This document shows, one piece after another, positions 10,641 to 21,752 of a DNA stretch of 64,000 nucleotides. The translations under genes and the position numbers were made by a program. How positions within the stretch are numbered: the stretch's first letter is position 1; every line of letters begins with the position of its first letter. The notes beneath the pieces were generated by a model, which was given only the letters and a program-made list of their open reading frames with translations, had not been told where the DNA came from and made no database searches. Source of the DNA: Dendrolimus kikuchii (Eukaryota; Arthropoda; Insecta; Lepidoptera; Lasiocampidae); assembly GCA_019925095.2 (NCBI GenBank), contig CM034411.1:14880001-14944000 (forward strand). Reading direction: 5' to 3'.

Positions 10641-10862
10641 GCATTTTTTAGCGTAAAGTTGGTCAAGTTCTATTCAAAGTCGGATTTATCAGCTTAAGTA
10701 CCTTATGTCTATGCATATTTTTATTATTGTTTCTTTGTATAATTTTCATTTTTTTTCTCTTTTTATTTTTACTGTTATCTGTGGAGGCTTATTAATAGCT
10801 TCTCTAATCTGTCTAACTTTTTGGTTATTATTAATGATAGCTGTTAAATAAAATAAATAAAA
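10640..10862 (+). mobile_element. LINE 3' UTR remnant
   Basis: The end segment (TCTGTGGAGGCTTATTAATAG .. ATAAAATAAATAAAAT) resembles the 3' UTR that follows the LINE ORF ending at 44,900. No coding part remains here. Confidence 0.45.
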
Positions 10863-10929
10863 TCTATTTTTTCACTAACATTGTTGTGATGGGTGGTGAA
10901 AGGTTGCGACCAGTGACTAGAACAGTGTT

Positions 10930-11220
10930 TTAGGTTAGGTTAGTTCCAGACCAAAGCGCACGAGCCGAGCGAGCGAGGCGAGCTTGCCGCGGCAGCGGTC
11001 GGCGAGTGCCAGAACCGACAGTAACCATTTACTATTTATTTTATACACACGATTTATAATATCGTATTTATTGGCCGCTATTTTGAATATTTTCATGGTC
11101 ACTCTCGTAGTGTATGTGAATATTATAAGTATAATTATAAGTGTAACAAGGATTGTTCAACATTGTAAGTGCAATATTAGTGAAAAAATAAATGAGGTTA
11201 TATTTATTTTAAAAAACTGA
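10930..11220 (+). other. GC-rich start then AT-rich stretch, unassigned
   Basis: A short GC-rich block (GAGCGAGCGAGGCGAGC) precedes an AT-rich frame of 78 codons with hydrophobic residues. It abuts an R1-like 3' end at 11,221 and may be part of a retroposon head. I cannot assign a function. Confidence 0.25.
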
Positions 11221-11550
11221 AGATCTCCGGATCATAGGGGTAAGAATAGTAAAGGGTAAGGGGGACAAAAGTAGTCCTCCGGCAATGGAAGTGGTCCACG
11301 CCTGCCAGGGCTGCGGAGAGGCTAGGTCATATCCCCGTAGCCCTGGCATAACGCGCAGGACGGAACACCCAGGGGTTTAGTCGGTATCCCTAACTGGGAA
11401 GTGGCAATAGCAAGGCACCAGTTCTGACTGGGCATGCTAGTGCCACCCCGATCTGGCGAATCCCACACACGGGTCGCGAACTATCCCCCCAAGGTTCTCT
11501 GCCCTTGTCGCGGCCTATGGTCCTCAATCGGATTTTCCCTGGCTAAAAAA
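11221..11550 (+). mobile_element. R1-like LINE 3' UTR
   Basis: It carries CCGTAGCCCTGGCATAA, AGGGGTTTAGTCGG, TATCCCTAAC and a terminal CAATCGGATTTTCCCTGGC plus poly(A). The same order of blocks occurs at 13,483-13,727 and 14,060-14,300, where it follows R1-like coding sequence. Confidence 0.6.
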
Positions 11551-11578
11551 AAATGGTCCCGTCAGTCCTTAAGACTAA

Positions 11579-11784
11579 GGGCCGCATGCATAACGATCGC
11601 TTTTAAATAAAATTAGTTAATCATATTAAACTGCCTAAATACGTTTTACACAAAACGTATTGACAGTTCTTTAAACATATTTAGCGGCAAAGTTTGCGTT
11701 GTGCAAGACGCTAATTGTATTTAAGGGTGTTAAATACGTTTTGTGTTTCTTAAATAAATTTAAGCAACGTTATGCAAGCGGCCC
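11579..11784. mobile_element. MITE with GGGCCGC termini
   Basis: The ends GGGCCGCATGCATAACG and, inverted, GGGCCGCTTGCATAACG give about 30-bp imperfect TIRs around a 206-bp AT-rich body. The flanks TAA and TGA are near but not identical, so the target duplication is uncertain. It sits directly against a LINE coding remnant. Confidence 0.65.
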
Positions 11785-12296
11785 TGAGTCTCAGTGTGAC
11801 GAACTACAATAAATCCAATTCCCTACTTTTTAGAAATACTCTATTTACTTGCAACATTATTTTAGAAATTGTTTTGCCGTGCAGGCTGTTCAACTGTGGA
11901 ACTCGCTCCCCTTTCCAATCAGACGAGCTAAATCAATTACTGCATATAAACGTATGGTCACTGACCATTATTGGTCTATTAAATAAAAATTGTTGCATTA
12001 AATGAATGTATCTATTGTTCGTATATATATTTATAATATCATCGTATATGTATGTATATCTGTATATATATATGTATATAGTACTTTATTTTATTTTTTT
12101 GAAATACACCACCAAAATCTTATATTGAAATTTCGTTTCAAATCTCCTTAGACACTGGGTTGCCTGGAAGAGATCGCTATAAGCGATAAGGCCGCCCATT
12201 GTTCTATGTCAATTGAAAATCAAATGGATCCATGTCAATTGTCTAGATTTACATTTATGGTGAACAATAAACAGTTTTCATTCATTCATTCATTCC
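11785..12296 (+). mobile_element. Family H LINE: ORF C-terminus plus 3' tail
   Basis: A plus-strand frame reads FAVQAVQLWNSLPFPIRRAK and then stops at 11,984-11,986. This is the usual end of an L2/Jockey-type reverse-transcriptase ORF. It continues through the 3' UTR, the stem-loop GATCGCTATAAGCGATAAG and GGTGAACAATAAA to (CATT)n. The locus ties the hairpin tail to its coding region. Confidence 0.7.
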
Positions 12297-12661
12297 TATT
12301 TGTGCCCCTGTGTGCGTATCTGCGAAAAAGTTTACATGACGCTCACGCACACATCGATTGATTTGGTGCTTCAATTTTGGAACTATCTCTCTATAAATTA
12401 TTACTCTAAGGTTCGTTTGTTTTACACTATGAAATTGAATCCGGGAGTTCCAGTGAACTAAGCCGGCCAACATCTATGCCGCGAATACCTTAGTGATAAA
12501 ATCGGTTCGTACTGCGCCATCTTTGCCATCAACCTGTTTAATATAAATACATTTATCTTTAAATCATTTTAAATCGGATAGAAACAACTTATCATTGAAT
12601 ATAAATGGTCAACATTTTCCGGCTTGACAACAGCTGAGCAAAAATTTAGTAATATAAAAAA

Positions 12662-12897
12662 TCTTATACTAATATATAAAGCTGAAGAGTTTATTTGTTT
12701 GAACGCGCTAATCTCAGGAACTACTGGTCTTATTTGAAAAATTCTTTCAGTTTTAAATAGTCCATTTATTGAGGAAGGCTATAGGATATATATCATCACG
12801 CTAAGACCAATAGGAGCAGAGCACCAATGAAGGATGTTTCAAAATCAGGGGGTCTTGAAAAAAAATTCGACGCGAACGACGTCGCGGGCACAGCTAG
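12662..12897 (+). mobile_element. Non-autonomous Helitron, family 3
   Basis: It starts TCTTATACTAATATATAAAG and ends CGCGAACGACGTCGCG hairpin, then GGCACAGCTAG. A and T flank it exactly. The 236-bp body includes ACGCTAAGACCAATAGGAG. Its sister is at 52,143-52,383 on the minus strand. Confidence 0.8.
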
Positions 12898-12952
12898 TCT
12901 AGAATATTTTAAAAACTAGTTTTCGTTGAAACGTTTTACGTTTTATATATTA

Positions 12953-13446
12953 CTAGGTAATGCCCGCGATTCGTCCACGCTTGACTTGAAATTCCCGCGG
13001 GATCCCCGGGACACAAAGTATGGCAGCATTTAAAAAGGAACGTAAGCTATCGTTTAAATGAAAACTGGACTTCTAACTAGGAGTAAGCTAATTTTTATGC
13101 ACCCGAACAACTTCAAACCGCTCCCGGTAATTCCGCCGGAACTTTCGGGTTTTTTTTCAATCTGGCCCTTTTAAATCGTTCCCAGAATAATTCCCGCGGG
13201 ATTCCCGGAAAAGAGTAGCACAAATTTTAAGTCTTAAGAATTTGCTGTCGATCAGCGAAAACCGCATCGAAATCGGCCCAGTAGTTTTTATGTGAATCCC
13301 GAACAAATAGATAAACAGACAAGATATCTAAAAAATAGATTGCATCGTGTTCTCCATCGTTTATATAGTGTATTCCAGTTGATTTTTTCTAAATAGCTTC
13401 AATGTTCAACAGACACGGCATGTTTAGAATTTTTTAATATTATAGA
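12953..13446 (-). mobile_element. Non-autonomous Helitron, family 4
   Basis: The minus strand begins TC next to ATAATATT and ends in CTAG, flanked by A/T. Internal marks are GAATCCCGCGGGAAT-type blocks and CGATTTCGATGCGGTTTTCG. Related copies lie at 19,801, 58,560 and 61,088. Confidence 0.75.
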
Positions 13447-13482
13447 TTTAAGTTGCATGGTTACGCACGTGGGCCGAGTTCT

Positions 13483-13727
13483 AAACCTTTCCACTTTGAC
13501 TTGGGGGAGGGGAGGGGGGGGGCAACGCCGGGGGTTGCCTCCTCCTTCCCATAACCCTGGCATAAGGTGAAGAAGGGAACACTGAGGGGTTTTAGTGGGT
13601 ATCCCCGACTCGGGTGGTGATAGCCTTGGATGTGATTACCTTCCTAACGTGGCGAATGCTACAGGCCCTCACCAAGCTTCCCCGCGGTGATAAGTTTTCA
13701 ATCCGATTTACTCTCGTAAAAAAAGTT
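13483..13727 (+). mobile_element. R1-like LINE 3' UTR
   Basis: ACCCTGGCATAAGG, GAGGGGTTTTAGTGGG, TATCCCCGACTC and the end CAATCCGATTTACTCTCG with poly(A) match the other two R1-like tails. Confidence 0.6.
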
Positions 13728-13744
13728 TGCATTGTCACATTGCC

Positions 13745-14300
13745 AGACCGGCGATGAAGACACGGCACTGTACAGACTCCAAGTGTGCCCTGCTTGGGCA
13801 GAGCAGCGTCGTGATCTCTCTGCCTTTAGTGTAAGTGACCTATTGCTCTCGGCCGTGGTTTGTTCTTCTCTTTTTACGAGTCATGCTCGTTGAGAAGACC
13901 GAGCGGGTGTTTAAGCGCACGCGCTTATGCTGCTCGTCTATCCGCTGAGAGTCGGTCTCTTTGCGAAGAGTTCCCATCCGCCATTAGTATTGATGAGATG
14001 AGGGCACGCCGGTGTACCGCGCGCGTTCATCTCATCTTCTGAGAAGAATGATGTCGGTTACTATGCTTCCCTCCGGTAGAGGAAAAAGCCCCTGCGGACC
14101 CCGCCCAGCCAGTGTTCGCGGGGTTCGTGGAGTTGATTTCCCGTAGCTCTGGTATAAGGCAATGGAATTAACACCGGGGGGTTTTAGTGGTTATCCCCTA
14201 CGCCTCCAATACGCCCTTTGTGAAGGAGGGGACTCAATGAGCCGACGGTCAACGTCTTCGAAAATATTTTCGGACTATCCTTGAAAGGTGCAGTGTGGAC
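13745..14300 (+). pseudogene. R1-like LINE ORF2 C-terminus and 3' UTR, decayed
   Basis: The plus strand reads GDEDTALYRLQVCPAWAEQR and DLLLSAVV, typical of the segment after the RNase/RT region of R1-clade ORF2. Frame breaks follow. From 14,060 it passes into the R1-like 3' UTR (GTAGCTCTGGTATAAGG, GGGGTTTTAGTGG). Confidence 0.6.
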
Positions 14301-14365
14301 AGATTACTGCTGCTATTTTAACGTCTCCAACGTGACCAATTTTTAAGCTCGGTGATCCCCCGTAG

Positions 14366-14488
14366 TACATACATACATACATAACTTCACGCCAATTCCC
14401 TTGCGGGGTAGGCACGAACAACAGAGCGCCATTTAGGCTTATTCTTACACACCTCACTTGCTTCTTTGACATTCATAACTCTTGTCAG
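14366..14488 (-). mobile_element. Family R LINE 3' end, short
   Basis: The (ATGT)n tail and the last roughly 35 codons (VMNVKEASEVCKN .. PARELA) are visible on the minus strand. It is truncated right after these codons. Confidence 0.75.
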
Positions 14489-14690
14489 ACTATGTGTATA
14501 TGGCACAGTAGTATATGGTAATAAACCCCCCGAACGGGTCACGTGCTATGGGTGCGTTCCCCATACGAACTGTAAGCGGGATCCGTTGTCCATTACTCAA
14601 TGGCGCCCGCTGAGGTGTCGAGTAGATATTAAAATTTGTTTCATTAGTAAACATAGGGCCATAGGGCTTGTGCTCTAAACACAAAAGAAT

Positions 14691-15095
14691 AAGCTTTTTT
14701 AAAAAGGTTTTTCAATACAAGCTTTTGAGATCCTGGATATCATGTAGCAGCAGAGTGCTAGCCAAGACAAGTAAAACGTGCCCAAACACGACGGGTCTAT
14801 CTTGTTTAGTACAGGAGTTCCTATGGCCACCTTCCGACTCCATCATCAGATCAGCTCCATGGTACCATATTATTGCATTGCCACGCGATATACATATGCG
14901 TGCAAAATTTCAGCTCAATCGGAAACTGGGAAGTTGGTCAAATTTAACTTGCAAGATTCCACCCGAACTTACATAGGTACATACATCCATTGCAAGTTAA
15001 ATAAATATTGCCATACAGCGTGGCAATGCAGCCAGCCTTCTGGGCACGCTCCCCGTTTACGTCTTAATAAAAAAAAAATAAGTTAAATAAAAGCT
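14691..15095 (+). mobile_element. Repeat K, AAGCTT-ended
   Basis: It begins AAGCTTTTTTAAAAAGG and ends TTAAATAAAAGCTT, giving weak terminal inverted symmetry. Shared blocks with 21,268-21,522 and 52,729-53,045 include TTTTGAGATCCTGGATATCA and TTGTTTAGTACAGGAG. It has no protein motifs, and the frames through it are shadows. Confidence 0.6.
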
Positions 15096-15099
15096 TGTA

Positions 15100-15545
15100 T
15101 TGCTTGATATCAATAAGGGCCTACTATCATGTTTTGACCATATTTGTAGGTTATCTCAGTTCAACGTGTTACCTAATTTAATAACACTATATCAATATTT
15201 ATTTACTAACACTATATAATAAACTCAATTTGTTCAATGACCCATATCTATAAGTTTTTATTTGCAGATCGAAAACACGCTACCTTTTATGTCTATTATG
15301 ATTTTCCGATAATAAAGTTGTTTGTAGACGAGTATTATTCTTATGGTTAAGATTGGTTCACATTTGTCTTATTCGATGAAGGGTATACCGTCCCTTAAAA
15401 TGAGGTTTCTTTATCTGCTTTTTACCATGTATGATATCACCCTAATTCTTTTTTTTTTCGTTTCGGTCTACAATAATTAATTATGTAGCGAATATACAAG
15501 ATGTAATTTCTTTCTAAATTTTATCTTTCAACTAGTTTGAGAATA
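15100..15545. other. AT-rich DNA, no gene recognised
   Basis: No bounded element or coding pattern was seen between repeat K and the decayed family S copy. Confidence 0.4.
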
Positions 15546-15548
15546 ATC

Positions 15549-15705
15549 TGTACAGGAACGGAGAAAGAATACTGACTCCTGTGGTCGGGCCCCTGACATA
15601 CTTACAACCAAAGCTAGTTGGTAGAGATTTACCCGACTGGATGCCGTCATAACAGCCTTGAGTAGTATTCCGGCATTAGCGGCCAGGTTTTAGACGTTCT
15701 TAGGC
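15549..15705 (+). mobile_element. Family S, decayed fragment
   Basis: TGTACAGGAACGGAGAAAGA starts near the normal 5' boundary, and later blocks (GACTGGATG, CCGGCATTAG) remain. The rest of the 3' part is gone and many substitutions are present, so this is an old copy. Confidence 0.65.
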
Positions 15706-15784
15706 AACGATAATCGAAAAGAGTATAATGAACATGACAAAACTGTTAATGATTAGTAAATACTCCCTTTGTTTTCTGGAAGTG

Positions 15785-16105
15785 TTAAGGCGAAGTTGTC
15801 TCAACAAAGTATGTATTTTTTTTTAATGTTAAATAGGTTCGCGTTTGCCCACGATCGCGCCTATTGTCGGACGCTGATGTGGTCGAAGATGGAGCACGCC
15901 TAGGTAGATAATACCTATTCACACGAGACTTAAAGCTGGCCGGATTGTACTTTTCGGGAAACACGGACTTTGTTAGCGCATTCCACAGCTCTGTCAGCTC
16001 TGTCGTACGCAGAAGGAACGTGGACGCGAAACGTTTCATTCGCACTCGTGGCGTTTCCATTGTGAAACTATAGCGTAGACCAGAGCACCTTGTGTAGGGG
16101 ATCAA
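15785..16105 (-). pseudogene. LINE ORF C-terminus
   Basis: The minus-strand frame of 106 codons contains RFASTFLLRTTELTELWNAL, FPEKYNPASFKSRVNRY and a basic tail. This is the usual end of a LINE reverse-transcriptase ORF (LWN..FK.RVN.Y pattern). TEL is duplicated just before LWN, probably a 9-nt slip. It is 5'-truncated. Confidence 0.65.
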
Positions 16106-16141
16106 ATCCGATCAAACAGTTCATCCGCAGACCCTCCGAAA

Positions 16142-16308
16142 TTACATACATACATAACTTCACACCAGTTCCCTTGCGGGGTAGGCACGCAGAACAGAGC
16201 GCCATTCAGGCTTATTCTTACACACCTCACTTGCTTCTTTGACATTCATAGCTCTTGTCATGCACGCTCGTCTGTTCTTAAGGCTCCTGACATCACCTTC
16301 TGCTAGTC
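16142..16308 (-). mobile_element. Family R LINE 3' end
   Basis: The (ATGT)n tail and the last roughly 50 codons on the minus strand, ending PARELV-like, match the other family R copies. It is truncated in the AEGDVRSLKNRR region. Confidence 0.7.
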
Positions 16309-16520
16309 TTCGAAATTAATCCTATAAAAAACCTATAGACTGGCAACCCGGCGTCGATGCTCTAGCCTTAGAAGCCTTGCATTGACAAGCCGGTCTCTAC
16401 CAATTAGCCTCTTTCCTCTTCTCTCAATGGACTCTAAATGTATGCAAGATAAACATTGAAAATATTCTTTTATACTAAAACAAAGGAATCGGGATGAATA
16501 TATATTAAATGTTAATATTT

Positions 16521-16935
16521 AATAAAACTACGTTTTAACGGTTTTAAGCGCGGTAATTTATTAGATGATGATGAAAAGTGGCCGAAACGTCGGAATAACA
16601 AAAATCTTTTTTTTATTTTTATTGCAGGAGTTCAGCGGACAGGCAGACGACCCACTTGATGGAAAGCGGTTACCATCGCCTATGGACATTTGCAACACCA
16701 AAGGTGCTACAAATGCGCTGCTGCTCTCTTAAGGGAGACTGGAACCTGGTCACTAATGCCGGAACACAACTCAAGGTTGTTATGGCGACATACTTTAGAC
16801 CAGGGGTGGTAGCCATCCAGTCGGGCAAATGCCCTACCACCTGGCAAAATCTTAAAAAATTACCGCGCTTAAAACCTACCTATAATAAAACTACGTAGTT
16901 TTATTATGTATACAAGTCGCGAAAACTTAAGAAAA
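16521..16935. mobile_element. Foldback MITE, split by a family S insertion
   Basis: The left arm has ACGTTTTAACGGTTTTAAGC and the right arm the inverse ACCGCGCTTAAAACC. The centre has GTGGCCGAAACGTCGG. A family S copy (16,605-16,842) interrupts it. Related copies are at 25,135, 28,862 and 63,903. Confidence 0.65.
16605..16842 (-). mobile_element. Family S, 5'-truncated, with target duplication
   Basis: The minus-strand element ends in poly(A) at 16,605 and is truncated at CCAGGTGG. The host foldback reads AAAATCT on both sides of the insert, consistent with a 7-8 bp target-site duplication. This supports retroposition in the direction assigned here. Confidence 0.75.
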
Positions 16936-16999
16936 TAAAATGTTAATATTCTTTAACAAATAATCGAATACAATAAAAGAAAACTTAACTTATTTATAC

Positions 17000-17200
17000 T
17001 GTATTCTACCCCCTCAAGATTTTTAGTAGAATACTGAGCCTAGAACACCGTCTTCTATGGGTAAGGTGCCCAGAAGGCTGGCTACGTTTCCTCGCTGGAT
17101 CGTCATACTGATCCGTTGCGCGAGGTAAGCACCAGCCTTCTGATCACCTGAAGATTCAATGAGTCTTTTGGTTAAATTTTTGCAGAGGCTCATGGTCTCT
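17000..17200. repeat. Dispersed repeat shared with 29,090-29,215
   Basis: ATCGTCATACTGATCCGTTG and GATCACCTGAAGA-type blocks recur at about 29,145-29,205. Boundaries and class are unclear. Confidence 0.4.
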
Positions 17201-17461
17201 TTTTATTTATTATTTAGTCATATTCTTTTAATTTATTACGCTGTGGAAAATAGTCATGTGACCTTCGCGTTTCTTAGCATAATAATGTTTAGAGTCAGCA
17301 CAGAACCTGGTTAATATACTTGACCTGCTTTACGCTTAGATTGTTTTTATTTTATAACTAGAGCTTGCCATGCGGCTTCATTCGTGTATAATTTGCGACT
17401 TAATTTATAACACGAGTAATATTCCGGCTGTAGAAAGTACACCTAACAAATCTATTAATAA

Positions 17462-17915
17462 CTAGCGGCCCCGGCAGACGTTGTCCTGCCTTTAAAAAAT
17501 AAAATTCTAGAACCCGATCCCAGAGCCACGTACCGGTTCTAACTGCGAATCTAAAAGAGTAATATATATTTTTTTATTCTAAGTCATGACTAAATAAGAT
17601 TAAAAATCTTGCCAATAAATTAAAGTTTATAATTAACAAATGAAAAATAGGGGTTGATCGTAGAGGGGTGCAAATTTAGGGTTGTATGTATTTTTGTATG
17701 TTGTATCATAAAAAAATAGAAATTAAAAATTTTGTCTAAAAAATAATAAAAAAATTTAGGAGTGGACTACCCCTAACATTTAGGGGGATGAAAAATAGAT
17801 GTTGGCCGATTCTCATAGATACCGGATAAGGACAAAAAATTTCATCAAAATCGGTCAAGCCGTTTCGGAGGAGTATGGCAACGAAAACTGTGACACGAGA
17901 ATTTTATATATTAGA
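17462..17915 (-). mobile_element. Non-autonomous Helitron, family 2
   Basis: On the minus strand it starts TCTAATATATAAAATTCTCG and ends with the hairpin GGCAGGACAACGTCTGCC, then GGGGCCGCTAG. A/T flank it. The internal phrase TTGATGAAATTTTTTGTCC is shared with other lepidopteran-style Helitrons in the window. Confidence 0.8.
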
Positions 17916-17919
17916 TTAC

Positions 17920-18545
17920 TAAGGTGCATGTTCCTTTGACTCACCGACCCAAAGTGTCTCGTGGAAGTCGAGATGAGAACATCTCACTTTTCCCTGTTCT
18001 GCCCTGTCCTAGATATTTTAGATTACTAAATCGATCGGTCACCGCAAATATGCTTTCTTCACGATTTGATTCTTTCCCATCTGTGTGATCAAACCAATGC
18101 AGACATGAGCGTTTATTTTTCTTAATATCTTGGACTTCGCCACGAGATTTTCAATGCAAATAATAAGTGATAATTGGTGAAGTTAATTTTGCCTTTACCA
18201 TTTTGCTTAACCTTTTCATTTTTTCCTTGAAGCTAGCTTCTTCTGAAGGTTTACAAAGTATTTGTAACCTGGAGTTTGATATTTTTGCATACCGTTTAAG
18301 AAAGCATAAATGATTTATGCACACTAGGGGTCAAATGTTCCGTAAGTTTCTGGCTCGCTGTGATTGTTTGATCATAATTATCATCCTAGTTTCGATTTGT
18401 CTTCACTTCGTCTGGTCTTCGGTATTCCTTACTGTTTGATCCTCCGACGTCAATGTAGTATTCTTTAAACTTAACACTCCCACCAAGACCTGGCGGACGC
18501 CGCATAACTGGATTTACTCCTCACGTAATTCGTCGGTAGAGTAGT
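17920..18545. other. No recognised feature
   Basis: This is mixed AT-rich sequence without a bounded repeat or convincing coding frame. Confidence 0.4.
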
Positions 18546-18548
18546 AGT

Positions 18549-18978
18549 AGAGTAAACGCGGTCGAGATGCGAGCACTGCGCAAAATCTGTGGAGTGACGC
18601 TCGCGGACCGCGTTCGTAATACCGAAGTAAGAAAGAGAGTTGGTCTGAAAGAGAGTGTCGGGGTGAAGGTAAGGAAAGGAATGCTCCGGTGGTTCGGGCA
18701 TGTGGAAAGAATGCATCATGAAAGAATGACTAAACAGATATATAATGCAAAAGTGGATGGATGCAGAAGTCGTGGAAGGCCACGACACACCTTCCATGAT
18801 CAAATTGATCGTGTACTAGCAGAAGGTGATGTCAGGAGCCTTAAGAACAGACGAGCTTGCATGACAAGAGTTATGAATGTCAAAGAGGCAAGTGAGGTGT
18901 GTAAGAATAAGCCTAAATAGCACTCTGTTGTTCGTGCCTACCCCGCAAGGGAACTGGCGTGAAGTTATGTATGTATGT
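18549..18978 (+). mobile_element. Family R LINE ORF2 C-terminus
   Basis: The plus-strand frame reads MRALRKICGVTLADRVRNTE, MLRWFGHVERMHHERM, GRPRHTFHDQIDRVL and MNVKEASEVCKN. A stop replaces the codon after NKPK, so this copy lost the PARELA end. The (ATGT)n tail is kept. Confidence 0.8.
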
Positions 18979-19028
18979 AATTCGTCGGTATCCGTAAAAC
19001 GTGGCCCTACAAGCGTAAATGATTGCCT

Positions 19029-19342
19029 TTTTTTTTTTATTGCAGGAGTTCAGCAGACAAGCAGACGGCCCACTTAGTGGAAAGTGGTTACCATCGCCTA
19101 TGGACATTTGCAACACCAAAGGTGCTACAAATGCGCTGCTGCTCTCTTAAAGGAGACTGGAACCTGGTCACTAATGCCGGAACACAATACAAGATTGTTA
19201 TGGCGGCATACTCTAGACCAGGGGTGGTCGCCATCCAGTCGAGCAAATACTCTACCACCTGGCTGTGGGTTGTTTAGTCGCCTCTTACGACAGGCCGCCG
19301 GGCCGCAAGAAATTGTATTCTTTCTCCGTTCCTGCACGGATA
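19029..19342 (-). mobile_element. Family S, full length, subgroup a
   Basis: It carries the poly(A) end at the left and the 5' start TATCCGTGCAGG at the right. It shares private differences with the copy at 58,864 (ACTTAGTGGAAAG, CAATACAAGATTGTT, GTCGAGCAAATACTC), so the two form one recent subgroup. Confidence 0.85.
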
Positions 19343-19349
19343 GAATAGA

Positions 19350-19492
19350 TAGCCTTGCAGTTTGTCTGCTATGTTACGCATACGAAGACTGTCGTGGTCC
19401 TTACGCGTGACTTCAGACATCCACCGCAGCATATTCATCTCCGTGACACGCAGCTTTTGCATGTGTCGCTCAAGTATAGACCACATTAATTG
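19350..19492 (-). pseudogene. LINE ORF C-terminal fragment
   Basis: The minus strand reads ERHMQKLRVTEMNMLRWMS and EVTRKDHDSLRMRNIADKLQ, the usual tail-side motif (EMRMLRWM.GVTR.D..RN) of RTE-like reverse transcriptases. It is truncated at both ends. Confidence 0.65.
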
Positions 19493-19800
19493 CTATACAA
19501 AAGGACAGGTCTAATGTCAGATTCATAGACGTGTTCTGAGAAATATTTTTATTATATTTAAAATGTGTTCCACAAGAACACACGTGATCTTAAGTCGATG
19601 AAGACCAAATTAAGATATTTTAATAATTGTTATATTTGTGGCTTAAAAACACCTACTGAACTCGTTTTAAAACACGTGCGTTATGACATGCCTTGATGTT
19701 TAGTTTCTTGAGGACTGTTACCAGGGTAATTATCATAGCTAGTTTGCCAAAAACGGAACGTTCTTGTTTTTGTCTCGACCGTCTGTCTTTTTATGTCAAA

Positions 19801-20530
19801 CTAGGTTATGCCTGCGACTTCGTCTTAAAATACCGCAGTATTGAAAAAAAAAAATGCAAGCTATTGTTTTAGTGATTTGACGGCCTCTGTGGTTGAGCGG
19901 GATAAGCCTTTGCCGGCCTACCTCACTGCAACGCAGAGGCTCCGGGTTCGATTCCTGGTATAGTAAATTTCGGAAAACGTCTTTTCTCCGTTATTTACTA
20001 TGGTCTGGGTGTCTGGGATCGGCCCCAGAGTAGTCCGTTGTATATTACCCATAACACAAGCGTAACTTGCTTAATTTGGGGATATACAATGCGTGTGTTT
20101 GTCTGCCGATTATTATTATTATTTACATATATATTAAAAAAAAAATTTTTTAGTGATAAGTGTGTCGGAATAAGCTAATTGTTACGCAGCCGAACTACTA
20201 CAAACCGCTCCCAGGATAGAAAATATCATAGATTTTTTATTACGTAAAATTTGCTATTGCTAACAGTGAAAAAGTCACTCTGGAATGCGATTTTTTAATC
20301 TGGCCATTTTAAATAATTCCCAGAAAATTCCCGCGGGATTCCCAGGATAAAATGTAGCACAGATTTTACGCCTGAGAACTTGCTATCGATCAGGGAAATC
20401 CGCACCAAAATCGGTCCAGTAGTTTTTAGGTGAATTTCGAACAAACAGGCAAACCGACAAATAGATAAAAAAATTGCATCGTGTGCCCCATTGTTTATAT
20501 AGTCTATTCTAGCTGTTTTTTTTAAATAGC
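19801..20530 (-). mobile_element. Helitron, family 4, carrying a SINE
   Basis: CTAG at 19,801 is the 3' end on the minus strand. Family 4 blocks (TTCCCGCGGGATTCCC, AAATTTGCTATTGC) follow after a SINE inserted at 19,879-20,124. The 5' end is worn and placed approximately. Confidence 0.6.
19879..20124 (+). mobile_element. tRNA-derived SINE, family 2, intact
   Basis: The A-box region GTGGTTGAGCGGGATAAGC and B-box GGGTTCGATTCC are about 45 nt apart. The body runs to GGATATACAATGCGTGTG and an ATT-repeat tail. It is the uninterrupted reference for the copy at 9163. Confidence 0.75.
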
Positions 20531-20638
20531 TTCAGTGTGAATCCTTAATTTTGTATAACAATGTAAATATGCCAAGCGGGCCGCAGGTTGAGTATAGCGG
20601 TTCTAGACAGATCATTGTTGAAAAGATATTATGATACA

Positions 20639-20834
20639 CTAGCTGCGCCCCGCGGTTTCGCCCACGTGATGATGGAAAATCGTTATATTTTGGATAATTC
20701 ACACTATATCTTTATAAATTATAACCTATGTGCTATTCTGATGTGTAAGCTAAATGATGTGATGTGTGTGTAAAGTGTCATCAAAATCCATTCAGTAGTT
20801 TTTGCGTGAAAGAGTAACAAACATACATCCATAC
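20639..20834 (-). mobile_element. Helitron 3' part, cut by an LTR-like repeat
   Basis: The minus strand ends GAAACCGCGGGGCGCAGCTAG. The body has AAAAACTACTGAATGG. The expected 5' terminus is missing because a solo-LTR-like repeat begins at 20,835. Confidence 0.6.
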
Positions 20835-21735
20835 TGTTACAGTTATTAAGTAGCATAATAGTTGTTGTCGTGTTTCTTTTTAAAGTTAATAATTAATTTT
20901 GTTATGTACCCTCTTATTTCTAAACGGTACAATCGGCCAATTCCTTAATTGAATAATAATGACATATTTTCATTTATTCCGTGATCATCTATAATTTAAC
21001 ATAATTTTATATAATATATTTATCTCTAATATGGTCATTGTGTACAGATTATATATAATTCAAAATCTCTCATTGGTATATAGACGATATTCACTACATT
21101 TTGTTTTCATGTTAGCAGACGCGATAGATTTATACTGTGTTCGGATTATTTTATTACATGTAAAATTTTAAGTATAATATTTTGTATAATATCTTATATA
21201 AAATATTATCTAAAATTTCCAAACAATAACGTATTAAATTATTGTCATTCATAACCCTTTAATTACTAAGCTTTTTTAAAAAGGTTTTTAAATACAAGCT
21301 TTTGAGATCCTGGATATCATGTAACCGCAGAGTGCTAGCCAAGACAAGTAAAACGAGCCCAAACACGACGGGTCTATCTTGTTTAGTACAGGAGTTCCTA
21401 TGGCCACCTTCCGACACCATCATCAAATCAGCTCCATGGTACCATATTATTGCATTGTCACGCGATATACACATGCGTGCAAAATTTCAGCTCAATCGGA
21501 AACCGGGAAGTTGGTCTAGTTTAACAATGACTTCAATCCGCTATCGGTTGTGCCAATTTGCTAAGTTTTTTATACTGTTAAATTGTTGGAGGGATGGCGA
21601 GGTGTTCTAAAAATGCTTGCCGAGTGTAAAAAGTCAGTGTATGAAATGTGTTAAAACCGTAATGTTCTCTGATTATATAAATATCTGACCAGTTGCTGTT
21701 TCTTTTATTAACATAAACCCTTCTGAGTTCTTGCG
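20835..21735 (+). mobile_element. Solo-LTR-like repeat L1, interrupted by repeat K
   Basis: It starts TGTTACAGTTATTAAGTAGC and ends near GAGTTCTTGCGA (TG..CA in sister copies). It is about 650 bp without the insert. Sister copies: 42,423-43,091 (+) and 50,414-51,080 (-). A repeat K copy lies inside at 21,268-21,522. No certain target duplication was found, so the LTR class is tentative. Confidence 0.55.
21268..21522 (+). mobile_element. Repeat K, inserted in L1
   Basis: AAGCTTTTTTAAAAAGG at the left and the AATCGGAAACCGGGAAGTTG region at the right match the copies at 14,691 and 52,729. The flanking L1 sequence is continuous in the copy at 42,423. Confidence 0.6.
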
Positions 21736-21752
21736 AATATTACAATACATTT

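Noticed and set aside
20835..21735. Coding gene in the L1 repeat
   Set aside because: The frames are short and not shared among the three copies. The copies align as noncoding DNA.
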